A stretch of DNA of 64,000 nucleotides, taken from NCBI GenBank assembly GCA_963802215.1, contig CAWDHQ010000001.1, positions 1,984,001 to 2,048,000 of the forward strand, in the 5' to 3' direction. The notes below the pieces were generated by a model that worked only from the letters and a program-made list of their open reading frames with translations, did not search any database and was not told where the DNA came from. Shown piece after piece: positions 63,716-64,000 of the stretch. The position numbers were made by a program, and so were the translations under genes. Within the stretch, counting starts at the first letter, position 1, and every line of letters begins with the position of its first letter. The DNA is from SHZI01 sp963802215 (GTDB lineage: Bacteria; Pseudomonadota; Gammaproteobacteria; Steroidobacterales; GCA-2729495).

Positions 63716-64000
63716 ATGCCGCGAGTCTTATCTGTCGTGGACCCTTCTGCCGTGGCTGGCGTTCCCGGAACGTCAGTACCCGGCCAGGCCCCGGCGGCAC
63801 CCGCGCCTGTCAACCATGGCCCGGTGAACCTCACTCCCGTCCCCACCACCCGGCCCACCATACCGCGGCTGACGGTCAGCCAGCGCAGTGACGCCTTCCG
63901 GCGCCGCTTCTACCCCCAGGCGGGCCTCCGGGACTGGAACGACTGGCGCTGGCAGAATCGCACCCGTGTTCGCGCCCTCGCGGACCTGGATCGCATGTTC
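63716..64000 (+). CDS. KamA-family radical SAM protein, N-terminal part (cut by window edge)
   Basis: A plus-strand frame from ATG 63716 running off the window (95 codons seen). After a Pro/Ala-rich lead of about 55 residues comes SDAFRRRFYPQAGLRDWNDWRWQNRTRVRALADLDRMF, shown here only as the motif WNDWRWQNR, which is the N-terminal signature of lysine 2,3-aminomutase/KamA proteins. The radical SAM cysteines would lie further downstream, outside the window. The exact reaction (lysine or another aminomutase, or an uncharacterised member) cannot be told. Confidence 0.75.
   Translation, partial: MPRVLSVVDPSAVAGVPGTSVPGQAPAAPAPVNHGPVNLTPVPTTRPTIPRLTVSQRSDAFRRRFYPQAGLRDWNDWRWQNRTRVRALADLDRMF

Overview
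The window is a high-GC gammaproteobacterial chromosome segment. The evidence is the miaB-ybeZ-ybeY-corC-lnt cell-maintenance cluster, the E. coli-like order tRNA-Thr/Tyr/Gly/Thr-tuf-tRNA-Trp-secE-nusG-rplKAJL-rpoBC, two tuf genes and bacterial-type AcrB, UvrA and Lnt. Short palindromic repeats with the arm GTAGGAGCGNCTTCAGNCGCG, found here at several gene ends, suggest a relative of the Xanthomonadales/Nevskiales/Steroidobacterales lineages. That placement is an inference. No plasmid, phage, insertion sequence or CRISPR array is visible.

Layout. 1-6467 (mostly minus strand): lnt (cut by the window edge), corC, ybeY, phoH/ybeZ, miaB and ssb. The normally tight ybeY-corC junction is split by an oppositely oriented Rieske oxygenase gene and a small CxxCH reading frame. 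6640-12385 (plus): uvrA, a cysteine-synthase-family enzyme, a DUF1295-type membrane protein and a CorA transporter. 12396-15333 (minus): accessory genes, namely a DUF1272 protein, a ParE/Phd toxin-antitoxin pair with a palindromic operator, two GFA-family proteins, a VOC/PhnB protein and a small membrane protein. The last four sit between attC-like elements and look like integron gene cassettes. 15381-22110: trpS (minus), then a prolidase and a two-gene RND efflux pump (plus).

22175-55341 (minus) is one long block of translation and transcription genes, read from 55341 downward: four tRNAs, tuf copy 2, tRNA-Trp, secE, nusG, rplK, rplA, rplJ, rplL, rpoB, rpoC; then rpsL, rpsG, fusA, tuf copy 1, rpsJ; then the S10, spc and alpha operons from rplC to rplQ, including secY, rpmJ and rpoA. 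Three promoters can be read by eye: before the tRNA-tuf cluster, before rpsL, and between rpsJ and rplC. The last of these implies that rpsJ is transcribed with the str operon and that rplC onward has its own start with a leader of about 330 nt. Several ribosomal proteins (S11, S17, L17, L23) carry Ala/Lys-rich tails absent from E. coli.

55435-60552 (minus): a SPOR-domain protein, type III pantothenate kinase, BirA, PlsY and an M61 peptidase. 60690-63493: a probable cell-surface polysaccharide or LPS set (GT4 glycosyltransferase, methyltransferase, WaaE-like GT2, and a short coupled reading frame that looks like a gene remnant). The window ends inside a KamA-family radical SAM gene.

No wholly new multi-gene system can be claimed from sequence alone. 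The most unusual signals are the REP element that appears to have extended PhoH and abuts a YbeY frame lacking ATG/GTG/TTG, the cassette-like region at 13.86-15.33 kb, the Rieske/CxxCH insertion, and the ribosomal-protein tails.
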